Source: Bacteroidota bacterium (lineage in GTDB: Bacteria > Bacteroidota > Bacteroidia > Chitinophagales > Chitinophagaceae). Taken from it: a stretch of DNA of 64,000 nucleotides. Of the stretch, positions 1-8,625 are shown piece by piece (the stretch's first letter is position 1; the number at the start of each line of letters is the position of its first letter). The stretch is from positions 1 through 64,000 of the forward strand of contig VGMN01000002.1 of assembly GCA_016866355.1 (NCBI GenBank), given 5' to 3'. A model generated the notes under the pieces. The model was not told the DNA's origin. It worked only from the letters and a program-made list of their open reading frames with translations, and ran no database searches. The position numbers and the translations under genes were made by a program.

Positions 1-16
1 CCCCAAAAAGGGTAAT

Positions 17-90
17 GCCGGGGTAGCTCAGCTGGTTAGAGCATCGGATTCATAACCCGAAGGTCGGCAGTTCAAGTCTGCTCTCCGGTA
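17..90 (+). tRNA. tRNA-Met (anticodon CAT)
   Basis: A full cloverleaf can be folded. The acceptor stem GCCGGGG pairs with CTCCGGT (two G-U pairs), the D arm is GCTC/GAGC, the seven-base anticodon loop TTCATAA carries CAT, and the T arm is GGCAG-TTCAAGT-CTGCT. The discriminator base is A and no CCA is encoded. The anticodon stem lacks the GGG/CCC run of initiator tRNA, so this is the elongator Met tRNA; an Ile-CAT (lysidine) tRNA is the alternative that sequence alone does not fully exclude. Its promoter lies before the window. Confidence 0.93.
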
Positions 91-93
91 CTA

Positions 94-134
94 AACAGGA
101 CTCTTCGGGATTTTCTTGAAGAGTCCTGTTTTTT
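94..134 (+). terminator. Intrinsic terminator after tRNA-Met
   Basis: A perfect 13-bp inverted repeat, AACAGGACTCTTC with GAAGAGTCCTGTT, is closed by an 11-base loop and followed by a T run. It begins four bases after the tRNA discriminator base, so it ends the tRNA transcript and separates it from the SusC gene downstream. Confidence 0.9.
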
Positions 135-209
135 ATTTCCACACGCATCTGATTTTTTAAACTAATTCAGTCCCACTAAGAAAATATGCTTATTTCGGGA
201 GTGTTAACA

Positions 210-235
210 TTGTGGGGAAATTTTTCACTAATTTG
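210..235 (+). promoter_or_regulatory. Possible promoter of uptake locus A
   Basis: A TTG at 210-212 is followed after 16 bases by TAATTTG at 229-235, one base shorter than the Bacteroidota -7 consensus TAnnTTTG. It lies about 50 bases before the SusC start, in the only non-coding stretch between the tRNA terminator and locus A. The match is imperfect, so this is a weak prediction. Confidence 0.3.
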
Positions 236-283
236 TAATTTAATATCAAGTTTTTCTAGTATTTTCAGAAAAAACTAATCTGC

Positions 284-3200
284 ATGAGAAACAAAATTCT
301 CCTAATTTTCTTTACGCTAGTTTCATCCATAGCCTATTCCCAATCAACTGTAAAAGGAAAAGTATCCGGAAAAGATGGTGTTCCCATCTCGGGTGCATCC
401 GTAAAGGTTGTAGGAAGTGCTGTTGGAGTTGCTACAGCCCCTGATGGCACATTTTCTCTGTCTGTGCAATCCCAAGACCAATCTTTGGAAATTTCTGCAG
501 TTGGTTTTGCAAAACTAATTGTAAGAGCCGGGTCCAGTTTAGTTGATTTACGTCTTGAAGCAGTTATATCCGCTCTGCAAGAAGTTGTTGTCACCGCCCA
601 AGGTATCACCCGTGAAAAGAAAGCTTTGGGTTATGCAGTTTCCACGTTAGCTGCAAAAGAGCTGCAGGATAGGCCAATAGCTGATGTTGGTCGCTTGATA
701 CAAGGTAAAATTCCTGGAGTGGCTGTAACCTCCACCTCGGGAGTTTCGGGTACAGGTACTAATATCATCATTCGCGGTTACTCCTCCCTCACTGGTTCAA
801 ACCAACCTCTGTTTGTTGTAGATGGCGTTCCCTATAATTCGAACACTAACCAACGCGGGGGTTTTACACAAGGAGGCCAGTCTGCCTCGAGCCGTTTTTT
901 GGATCTTGACCCCAATGCAATTGAAAACGTAACTGTTTTGAAGGGGTTGGCAGCCACCGTTACTTATGGTGATCAAGGTCGAAATGGGGTGATTTTAGTC
1001 ACAACTAAAAGCGGATCAAAAAAATCAAAAAAAGCTGAATTTCAAATAACGCAGTCTTATTTCACAAATGCCGCTAATTTACCTGAGTACCAAAATGACT
1101 ACGTTGGCGGTTTTCAACAAAACATTGGCTACTTTTTTAGTAATTGGGGACCCACCATCCAGGAGGCCCTAACGTATCCCTCGCAGAACACTAATGCCGC
1201 ATTGACTAATCATCCGTATGCATTTTTGAGCAATGCTGCCCTGCGCGCTGGCCAGGCCCCGTATGTTGCGTCACTTGGTCCTTACAAAATGCAAGTTTTT
1301 CCCAACAACGTGAAAGACTTCTTCAGACAAGGTAACATTGTAAATACAAGTTTGAATATCTCTGGCGGTGGTGAAAATGCCAGCTACAATCTATCTGCTG
1401 GATATCTTGATGAGCAGGGATATATACCTGAAAATGGTTTAAAAAAATTAAATCTAAGTCTAGGTCTAAATGCAAAGTTGAGTAACAAACTCACTGTACA
1501 AAATTCATTCAATTATTCTAACACAGACCAGTATTCTCCCCCTTTAAGTGGTGGGGGTGGTAATAACGCTTACGACTTTCCATCTGTGCTTGCAAATGTT
1601 ATGTACACTCCTAGGCAAGTCGATCTCATGGGATGGCCCTTTGCAGATCCCGCCTCAGGTGCCTCAGTTTATTTCCGTAGCGGTAATGATATACCCAACC
1701 CACGGTGGGTGTTGCAAAATTTGAAGACCACTGGAGTTGTAAATCGCATCTTTTCTGCCACCAATTTCAACTACCAAGTATCAAAGAATTTTTCAGTTGC
1801 TTACAAATTTGGATTGGACACCTACAGCGAATCACAAGAGTTTAAATTCAATCAAGGAGGTGTTCAGTCTCCAACCGGGTACTACAATACGTGGGAGATC
1901 ACAAACACAATTTTGGATAATTCTCTAATTTTTACTTATAACAAGTCGATTGGTAAAAAAATTAGGTTGAATGCCCAGTTAGGTGGAAATATGAGAAATG
2001 ATAATTACAGGAACGTATTTAACACAAGCCTTAATCAACTTGCAAGAAATTTATTTCGGCATTCTAACTTTATTGATAACGTTTCATCAGACGCTACCCA
2101 GGAAGAAACCAGGATGGGTATTTTTGGTTCTGCCACTGTTGATTACGATAATTATGCTTTTATCACATTTTCAGGAAGAAACGATTGGACATCTACAGTG
2201 GAGAAAGAAAACCGAAGAATTGTATATCCCTCAGCAAGCTTTTCTTTCATTCCAACCACAGCTTTTTCTGGCTTATCTAGTAATTTTCTGAACTACCTGA
2301 AGTTGAGAGCAGGTATTGGAACATCTGCAGGCTTCCCTAGACCTTACCAAACTCGAAATGTACTAGATCAAAGTTCCCGTGCCTGGTTGTTGGCATCTGG
2401 GGCAGCTGTGCAAAGCCATGCTGTGAATAACACACTTGGTAATCCTAATCTACGTCCTGAGCTACACACAGAATTTGAAATGGGTATAGAGACAAGACTA
2501 CTAAATGGTCTTTTTGACATCGACCTCTCAATTTATCGCAGGGATACAAGAGACTTGATAACAAGTGCACCTCTCGATAATGCCACAGGCTATTCATCCA
2601 CCACTATCAATATTGGTAAAATTAGAAATAGCGGTGTTGAATTTGCCTTAACCGGAAACATTATAAACAACAGAGATTTTCAGTGGTCAACTACTTTAAA
2701 TTATAACCGAAATGTTCCTCTTGTTGTTGACCTGGGTGGTACATTAAAAGAGGTTCAAATCACTGGATTTGGTGGAGCACTTGGCAATTACGCCATAGTT
2801 GGCAAGCCATTCAATATGATTAAGGGTACAGGATACAGAAGGGATGAGAAAACGGGCCAACTTTTAATAGACGGTCTTGGAAACTTGTTATCCACCGCTA
2901 ATGCCATAGAACTGGGAAATCCCAATCCTGCTTTTCAAACTAATTTGACTAACAGGATAGGGTACAAGGATTTTACTTTCGAGTTTATGCTTGCTTATCG
3001 TCATGGTGGGGCTCTTTACAGCAGTACTGTCGGGGCTCTTATGGGAAGAGGTCTAACATCAGATACTCGCAAAGATGCTTACGACCGTGCACAGACTTGG
3101 ATTTTCCCTGGGGTTTACGCATCAAATGGCCAGACCAACACCACACAGATGACTGCTGCTGACGTGGGTTTTAATAATCTTTACTTCTTCGGGGATGAAG

Positions 3201-3469
3201 GCCGTATGCTTGACGGAACCACCATAAGATTACAAGAGGCATCTATATCTTATAACTTACCTAAGAAAGCAATTTCAAAACTTCCATTCAAAGCATTATC
3301 CGTTGCAGTAACTGGTAACAACCTTTGGTACCGAGCCCCCAACACACCGAAGGGAGTTAATTTGGATACAGATAACCTGGGTCTTGGAGTGGGTAATGGG
3401 CTTGGGCTTGAGTTGTTGACTGGGCCTAGTGCTCGCAGATTAGGCGGTACGCTCAAAATAACACTTTAA
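284..3469 (+). CDS. SusC/RagA-family TonB-dependent outer-membrane transporter (locus A)
   Basis: The 1061-residue protein forms the TonB-driven barrel of a SusCD-type importer in the outer membrane. It has a signal peptide (about residues 1-20), a carboxypeptidase-regulatory-like domain (about 23-105, 'SGASVKVVG'), and a plug domain (about 118-245) with the SusC-typical 'FVVDGVPY' and 'GRNGVILVTTK'. The rest is a long beta-barrel with an aromatic/hydrophobic C-terminal strand ending 'GGTLKITL'. The ATG follows an A-rich leader with no Shine-Dalgarno. A SusD-like partner starts 40 bases downstream. It is clearly paralogous to the locus C transporter (shared 'REKKALGYAV' and 'GSGTNI/GTGTNI' blocks) and more distant from locus B. 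The substrate cannot be read from sequence: no glycoside hydrolase or polysaccharide lyase is nearby. Confidence 0.95.
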   Translation: MRNKILLIFFTLVSSIAYSQSTVKGKVSGKDGVPISGASVKVVGSAVGVATAPDGTFSLSVQSQDQSLEISAVGFAKLIVRAGSSLVDLRLEAVISALQEVVVTAQGITREKKALGYAVSTLAAKELQDRPIADVGRLIQGKIPGVAVTSTSGVSGTGTNIIIRGYSSLTGSNQPLFVVDGVPYNSNTNQRGGFTQGGQSASSRFLDLDPNAIENVTVLKGLAATVTYGDQGRNGVILVTTKSGSKKSKKAEFQITQSYFTNAANLPEYQNDYVGGFQQNIGYFFSNWGPTIQEALTYPSQNTNAALTNHPYAFLSNAALRAGQAPYVASLGPYKMQVFPNNVKDFFRQGNIVNTSLNISGGGENASYNLSAGYLDEQGYIPENGLKKLNLSLGLNAKLSNKLTVQNSFNYSNTDQYSPPLSGGGGNNAYDFPSVLANVMYTPRQVDLMGWPFADPASGASVYFRSGNDIPNPRWVLQNLKTTGVVNRIFSATNFNYQVSKNFSVAYKFGLDTYSESQEFKFNQGGVQSPTGYYNTWEITNTILDNSLIFTYNKSIGKKIRLNAQLGGNMRNDNYRNVFNTSLNQLARNLFRHSNFIDNVSSDATQEETRMGIFGSATVDYDNYAFITFSGRNDWTSTVEKENRRIVYPSASFSFIPTTAFSGLSSNFLNYLKLRAGIGTSAGFPRPYQTRNVLDQSSRAWLLASGAAVQSHAVNNTLGNPNLRPELHTEFEMGIETRLLNGLFDIDLSIYRRDTRDLITSAPLDNATGYSSTTINIGKIRNSGVEFALTGNIINNRDFQWSTTLNYNRNVPLVVDLGGTLKEVQITGFGGALGNYAIVGKPFNMIKGTGYRRDEKTGQLLIDGLGNLLSTANAIELGNPNPAFQTNLTNRIGYKDFTFEFMLAYRHGGALYSSTVGALMGRGLTSDTRKDAYDRAQTWIFPGVYASNGQTNTTQMTAADVGFNNLYFFGDEGRMLDGTTIRLQEASISYNLPKKAISKLPFKALSVAVTGNNLWYRAPNTPKGVNLDTDNLGLGVGNGLGLELLTGPSARRLGGTLKITL

Positions 3470-3509
3470 ATTACAGCAACTATTCTAATACTACTATAAA
3501 TTAACCAAT

Positions 3510-5153
3510 ATGATAAGAAAGTTTAAAGGATTTGCTCTAGTTGTCTTGTTAAGTTTTTTTGGCTCATGTGAGCTAGACCTACTTGACAACCCCAACGCAG
3601 TAACAACTAATAATGCCAATGTAAATTTTCTCCTTAACTCAATCACGACGGGATATGCAGGCAATTTCAATTCTTTCAGTGATCCAGGCATGCGTCTTAC
3701 AAGGATGCTTAACCAGGGTGCAGCAATCTACGACAATGCCAACTCACCGAGCTCATCAGATGGGAGGTGGAGTAGCTCTTACTCTGGCTTGCTGGCTGAT
3801 ATTTCTGTAACAATACCAATTGCAGAAAAAAGTAGACTTTTTGTGCATGCAGGAATTGCAAGAGTAATTCGCGCTCAGGTGTTGCTTAATTTGGTTGATT
3901 ATTTTGGAGATGTTCCTCTTAAGGAGGCGCTCGACCCCTCTAACTTTAATCCAAAAGTTGACAAAGGTGTTGATGTATACACTGCGGCATTAGCTGATCT
4001 CAACACGGCTATTGCAAACTTTAATACTACCTCATTAGCTGGCGCCTCCTCCGATCTTTACTTTGCAGGTAATGCTGACAGCTGGATTCGTACAGCCAAC
4101 TCCCTAAAGCTTAAATATTTTCTCAACAGAAGATTAATAGATGCCGCCGGCTCAAGGGATTCAATTAATGCATTAATCACACAAAACAGATTGATTTCGT
4201 CCTCTGCTCAAAATTTTGTTTTTCGTTTTGGATCAAACTTATCAAACCCTGATACCCGACATCCCAGATACGGTGGCCAGTATGGTCCAACAGGAGGGGG
4301 AGATTATCAGTCCAATTCTTATATGGCTCACCTATTTGATGGAGGACGAGGTTTTCAAGACCCACGAATTCGCTATTATTTCTACAGACAAACTACTAGA
4401 AACACAACTGATGTTAATGAGTTGAGGTGCATCACTAATCCTAAACCATCTCATTATGGTCCTAACGACGTGTTTTGTGTCCCAACCACTGCTGGGTACT
4501 GGGGTCGTGATCACCTGAGCAATGAGGGTATACCGCCGGATGGCTTGAAGAGAACTGCTTGGGGTTTGTATCCTGCGGGCGGTAGTTATGACAACAACGC
4601 TGGTGTAGGAGTTTCTTTGGGAGCTGGCGCCGGCGGTGCCGGTATTCATCCAATCATGATGCGCTCATTCATTAACTTTATGTTAGCTGAGAGTGCTCTT
4701 ACCCTTGGTACTGCGGGTAGTCCAAGAGTTTTGTTACAGACAGCTATGCAGAATTCATTTGATGATGTACGTGCTTATGCCCTCTCGACCCCTGAAGCCT
4801 CAAAGATTACCGCTTTTGAAGCAGCAAATAACTATAGCTGGTCCTCTGAGGTCACCTCATACATTAATTACATTTTAGGACGATTTGATGCCGCCTCTAA
4901 CACTCAAAAGCTGGCAATACTTGCTCGTGAATACTGGGTTGCTCTCCGGGGAAATGGAATAGAGTCATATAATTTGTACCGTCGTACTGGACAACCTGTT
5001 CAACAGCCCGCTCTTGAAGCGGCACCAGGTCCTTTTGTACGTTCACTCTATTATCCTTTGTCCTACATCAACCGCAATAGTAATGCCAAGCAAAAAGCAA
5101 ATGTAGAAGTACAAGTCTTTTGGGATAATAACCCCCCTGGTTTTATTAAGTAA
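3510..5153 (+). CDS. SusD/RagB-family nutrient-binding lipoprotein (SusD-like_2 type, locus A)
   Basis: This 547-residue outer-membrane lipoprotein is the expected lid and substrate-capture partner of the SusC just upstream. A signal peptide ends in the lipobox FGSC (Cys20), followed by acidic residues. The early block 'DNPNAVTTNN' and the central 'GYWGRDHLSNEGIPPDG' are typical of the SusD-like_2 branch rather than classic SusD. The C-terminal half has 'NAKQKANVEVQVFWDNN', closely matched by the locus C paralogue (NAKQKTDNTVKVFWDN). The order SusC, SusD, small lipoprotein with gaps of 40 and 25 bases indicates one operon. Confidence 0.93.
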   Translation: MIRKFKGFALVVLLSFFGSCELDLLDNPNAVTTNNANVNFLLNSITTGYAGNFNSFSDPGMRLTRMLNQGAAIYDNANSPSSSDGRWSSSYSGLLADISVTIPIAEKSRLFVHAGIARVIRAQVLLNLVDYFGDVPLKEALDPSNFNPKVDKGVDVYTAALADLNTAIANFNTTSLAGASSDLYFAGNADSWIRTANSLKLKYFLNRRLIDAAGSRDSINALITQNRLISSSAQNFVFRFGSNLSNPDTRHPRYGGQYGPTGGGDYQSNSYMAHLFDGGRGFQDPRIRYYFYRQTTRNTTDVNELRCITNPKPSHYGPNDVFCVPTTAGYWGRDHLSNEGIPPDGLKRTAWGLYPAGGSYDNNAGVGVSLGAGAGGAGIHPIMMRSFINFMLAESALTLGTAGSPRVLLQTAMQNSFDDVRAYALSTPEASKITAFEAANNYSWSSEVTSYINYILGRFDAASNTQKLAILAREYWVALRGNGIESYNLYRRTGQPVQQPALEAAPGPFVRSLYYPLSYINRNSNAKQKANVEVQVFWDNNPPGFIK

Positions 5154-5178
5154 ATTTTAAAATTGAAAAAATACTAAC

Positions 5179-5745
5179 ATGAAAAAAATAGTTAATGGTG
5201 CTCTTTTTTTATTGGTTATGCTCTTCAGTTCTTGCGAAACTGAAATGATTGAACCAATTGACCCATTTAATCTTCAGCAGGGTGGATATATGAGAACTGT
5301 TACCCCGTTCCCTATCCCCATCTTCACTGTTAGAGTAGCAGGTATGGGCACCACCCAAATGGAACAAGTCTTAGAGGCTGTAACACCAAACAGCGGAGCA
5401 AATTTTGACAGCTACGAAATGGTTATAAGATTTCTTGACAACACTCCAGCCAACGGCAATAACCCCAAGCCTGATGCACCGCTTAGAATACTTAGATCTA
5501 CCGATTTTACAAAGGATGCAGTTACTGGTTATCCACGCTTCCGGTTAATTGTTACTGGAAGCCAGATGTTAGCAGCCTCAGGGCTTACTATTGTACAAGT
5601 TGCTTCCGGAGATCGATTTGAGGTACGCGCCAAAATGAAGTTGAAAGACGGATCTGTTTTTGACGCTAGTAACACGAGTGTCAATATCACTGGGGGTGCT
5701 TTCTATTCCTCACCATTTTTTTACAGGGTTAATGTTGCTAACTAA
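5179..5745 (+). CDS. Small lipoprotein, third gene of uptake locus A (short form)
   Basis: A 188-residue lipoprotein with lipobox FSSC (Cys19) followed by acidic residues. I do not recognise a named family. Its second half aligns by eye with the third gene of locus C: both have a 'VT' strand, a 'GL..VQV/GLQMNV' strand, a 'K.G' turn and a final 'FYSSPFFYRVNV' versus 'FYYSIFSFRASV'. The locus C protein then continues for about 140 residues, while this one stops, so it is a one-domain version. Position suggests an accessory substrate-binding or lid-associated lipoprotein of the SusCD complex. A strong terminator follows 31 bases after the stop. Confidence 0.8.
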   Translation: MKKIVNGALFLLVMLFSSCETEMIEPIDPFNLQQGGYMRTVTPFPIPIFTVRVAGMGTTQMEQVLEAVTPNSGANFDSYEMVIRFLDNTPANGNNPKPDAPLRILRSTDFTKDAVTGYPRFRLIVTGSQMLAASGLTIVQVASGDRFEVRAKMKLKDGSVFDASNTSVNITGGAFYSSPFFYRVNVAN

Positions 5746-5775
5746 GTTTATATTACTTAAGCCATGATTAACATT

Positions 5776-5801
5776 AAAAAGCCCCAATTTTGGGGCTTTT
5801 T
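5776..5801 (+). terminator. Intrinsic terminator of locus A
   Basis: The hairpin AAAAGCCCC-AATTTT-GGGGCTTTT lies 31 bases after the third gene of locus A. Flanking A and T runs would let it work in both directions. Confidence 0.9.
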
Positions 5802-6111
5802 AAATGCCTATTTTTAAAAAATATGATAAAATTTTTAGATGCCATTAATTGTATTTTTCATAATGCTGTGGGGTACAAATCTCTACAATCTGTATTTTTG
5901 ACAATATCAATAGCAATCAGCAGGTTTACCTTTTTTCGTTTTTTGGTTTGGTTCCCCCTGTTTACATTACTAATTTAAAATCAAATACCTAGATAAAGAA
6001 TTATCATAACCTTGATTTTTTGAATGGCTGTAGGAAGGGGCTTATTTCTTTCAGCCAAAAAAATTGTCTTGAGCTATGAAAATTGTAACTTTCTGATAAC
6101 TTAATTCAAAT
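5802..6111. other. Non-coding gap, 310 bases
   Basis: This AT-rich stretch lies between the locus A terminator and the orphan membrane protein. A 62-codon ORF (5790-5978) spans the terminator and looks spurious. A perfect TAnnTTTG match, TATTTTTG at 5893-5900, points towards the membrane-protein gene but lies over 200 bases before it and has no clear TTG partner upstream. I see no RNA gene or repeat. Confidence 0.5.
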
Positions 6112-7035
6112 ATGTCTCAAAGTCAATCAAAATTTAACCTTTCCGTTTGGGTCCACAAGGGACATCAATTTTTACTCTCTGGCCAAATCAAAAAGCAGAA
6201 TGAGCGTTTGGTACTCTCTCTTGCCATTCTTAGTTACATAATTCATTTGCTCATAATTGCCTTTGTTAAAGCTGGAGTTATTCAAACCAATTTAGGACTC
6301 TTCAATAGCCCCATATCCGCTATTTACACACCCTTTTCATTTATACTTGTTTATGAGGTCTACCTATTACTCTTCTATTTGCCAAAATCTACTACTTTTT
6401 ACATAGGAAAGCAATATGAAATTATCACATTGATTGTGATTAGGAGAATCTTTAAAGATTTGGGAGACTTGCAATTGGTTCCTGACTGGTTTCAAAATAA
6501 GAAAGATCTCCAATTTACTTTCGATGTAGTATCTGCTTTAATCTTATTTTATTTAATCTATGTGTTTTATCATAGAATTATCAAGCGGCAAGTTGCTGCC
6601 ATCGCCGATGTAAGCCCTGTTTCAAAGGCAGCCGGCCGATTTATTTTCCTTAAAAAAGCAATTTCCCTTTTCTTATTACCTGTACTGCTTGGCTTGGCTT
6701 GTTATTCTTTAGGTAATTGGATAAATCTACTTTTTGCTAATCAATTTTCCGCTTTTGCTGCTCTTGCAAATGTAAATACAGTATTTTTCGATGATTTTTT
6801 TACTATACTTATTATTGTGGATGTGCTACTTTTACTTGCCTCTTTTTATTACTCTGATCAATTTCACATCATAATACGAAATTCTGGGTTTGTATTATCC
6901 ACTATTTTAATAAAACTATCATTTTCTGTTATTGGACCCGTAAACAATATCCTAGTGGTGAGCTCTGTTTTATTTGGGCTTCTCATTTTATATATAACGC
7001 AACTTTACGAGAAATCGCTTGGCACTGTACGCTAG
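6112..7035 (+). CDS. Multi-pass inner-membrane protein of unknown function
   Basis: This 307-residue protein has a soluble, basic N-terminus (about 1-38) followed by roughly seven hydrophobic segments (near 40-57, 70-90, 138-153, 180-200, 225-245, 255-275, 280-295). Between the second and third is a charged stretch containing 'GKQYEIITLIVIRRIFKDLGD'-like sequence, probably cytoplasmic. I recognise no channel, transporter or enzyme motif and assign no function. It stands alone, after a terminator and tail-to-tail with the gamma-glutamyltransferase gene: its TAG stop abuts the TAG of that gene with no base between them. Confidence 0.8.
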   Translation: MSQSQSKFNLSVWVHKGHQFLLSGQIKKQNERLVLSLAILSYIIHLLIIAFVKAGVIQTNLGLFNSPISAIYTPFSFILVYEVYLLLFYLPKSTTFYIGKQYEIITLIVIRRIFKDLGDLQLVPDWFQNKKDLQFTFDVVSALILFYLIYVFYHRIIKRQVAAIADVSPVSKAAGRFIFLKKAISLFLLPVLLGLACYSLGNWINLLFANQFSAFAALANVNTVFFDDFFTILIIVDVLLLLASFYYSDQFHIIIRNSGFVLSTILIKLSFSVIGPVNNILVVSSVLFGLLILYITQLYEKSLGTVR

Positions 7036-8625
7036 CTAGTTATGATTTTTTTTTCCATTCACAGTACCAGACCAGTCAGGATCTGCAGCTCCAACCCATA
7101 ACCCAGATTTGCTTGCTATGGTTGCATGAACACGTCCAAACTGTGCTGGCTTCAAGACATTCTCTTTTTTGCTTGTAGTTATTTGTAGTGCTTCATATGT
7201 ATTTTTATTTTCCCAAAAAACTGCAGGGTGATTTTCAATGAGTAATTTTTCGGGAAGTTGAAATACACGTGCAGCTGCTAATGCTTTTTCAAGGGCTAAC
7301 CCTCTGTCTACAACACGACTAATCGTTTGAACAATCGCTGGCACTATTCTGGCACCACCTGCGGCACCTATACTCATGAAGGGTATACCATCTTTCAAAA
7401 TAAGTACCGGCGAGATGTGTGAGGAAGCCCTCTCGCCCGCAACCATTTTGCCAAGATAGGGCCCCATGGTAGTTGCAAGCATAAACCCGCCATCAATAGA
7501 AGCAACTTTGGATCCCATAGTGGGACCTAAAGATTGCGTTAAGCTAACCATATTGCCATCTTGGTCGGCAGCTACTAAGTGGGTTGTGTGTCCATTTTGA
7601 AAAGCTGCACTATCTTGCATCAACATATTATTTTTTTTATTTTTTGAATCTTGCCAACGCTTCTTTGCGTAATCTATTTTTATAATTTTTTCTTCTTCCG
7701 TTTTCAATAATTTTCTGTCTTCATACGCCAGCTCATGTGCTTTGGCATGCGTGAGTAAAAATTCCGCCTCTGAGCAACTTGTTAGATCTGATAATGACAG
7801 AAGGTGAAGCATTTCCAGGACTATGGCACCATAGGAGGGTAAACCCATTGTCACAATCTCAAAGCCTCGGTAATTGCCTCTTAGTAGTGTTGCATTTTCA
7901 GCTCTGTAGTTGAGCATATCTTGCCAGCTAAGGTAGCCTCCTCCTGTTTTAACTTGTTTTATTAATGATGCGGCTAATGCGCCTTTATAAAAAGATTCGC
8001 CCTTATCATTTGCAATACTCTCTAATGTGGTGGCTAGTTTTTCCTGTGTAAACCAGTCTCCATCTTTTGGGAGGCTATCGCCTTTTAAAAAGTATGACCT
8101 TGTGGAGGGGTACTGGAGTAGATCTTTCTTTACTGATTTTAAGCGGTCAACTTCATCAGGTAAAATTTGAAAGCCATTCTTGGCAATAGCTATTGCGGGG
8201 GCCATTACGTCTTTCAGCAATAGTTTTCCATTGGTTTGGTGAAGCTCAATAAGTCCCTTGACCATACCGGGCACACCAATCGTGGTGTAGCCATCTTCCT
8301 GATTATTGGGATCTGTCACATAAGCTAATGGAACCTGCGTAGTGGCATCGATTCCTTTTATTTTTCCTTTACTATTTCTGTGTATTACTTGAAGCCTTCC
8401 TCCCAAACCACTCATCGTCGGTTCAACAACACTTAGAGCAAAAGCTGCAGCCGTGATAGCATCATAGGCATTTCCCCCTTGTTTGAATATTACCGCCCCT
8501 GCTTCTGACGCCAAGGGATGAGCGCTTGCTATAATAGAATTGGCGCTATCGATTTTGATCTGCGCGGTTGCTGAAAAGACTAATAACATGGCAACCAGCG
8601 TAAGTTTATTTTTCACGATTTGCAT
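7036..8625 (-). CDS. Gamma-glutamyltransferase / gamma-glutamyl hydrolase
   Basis: A 529-residue Ntn-hydrolase of the GGT family, which cleaves gamma-glutamyl bonds (glutathione, gamma-glutamyl peptides) and is made as a precursor that self-cuts before a catalytic Thr. A signal peptide (to about residue 22, 'SATAQ') indicates periplasmic export. The substrate-binding N-terminal region has 'SEAGAVIFKQGGNAYDAITAA', and the self-cleavage site is 'GHTTHLVAAD', making Thr347 the nucleophile. 'SIGAAGGARIVPAI' replaces the usual GSPGGSRI block. The N-terminal glycine segment 'SGLGGRLQVI' also differs from the common GIGGGGF form. The start overlaps the preceding gene by 13 bases, suggesting translational coupling. 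Confidence 0.93.
   Translation of the reverse strand: MQIVKNKLTLVAMLLVFSATAQIKIDSANSIIASAHPLASEAGAVIFKQGGNAYDAITAAAFALSVVEPTMSGLGGRLQVIHRNSKGKIKGIDATTQVPLAYVTDPNNQEDGYTTIGVPGMVKGLIELHQTNGKLLLKDVMAPAIAIAKNGFQILPDEVDRLKSVKKDLLQYPSTRSYFLKGDSLPKDGDWFTQEKLATTLESIANDKGESFYKGALAASLIKQVKTGGGYLSWQDMLNYRAENATLLRGNYRGFEIVTMGLPSYGAIVLEMLHLLSLSDLTSCSEAEFLLTHAKAHELAYEDRKLLKTEEEKIIKIDYAKKRWQDSKNKKNNMLMQDSAAFQNGHTTHLVAADQDGNMVSLTQSLGPTMGSKVASIDGGFMLATTMGPYLGKMVAGERASSHISPVLILKDGIPFMSIGAAGGARIVPAIVQTISRVVDRGLALEKALAAARVFQLPEKLLIENHPAVFWENKNTYEALQITTSKKENVLKPAQFGRVHATIASKSGLWVGAADPDWSGTVNGKKNHN

Noticed and set aside
5790-5978. 62-codon plus-strand ORF after locus A
   Set aside because: It begins inside the terminator hairpin, is Phe/Ile-rich as random AT-rich sequence would be, and has no promoter or leader of its own.
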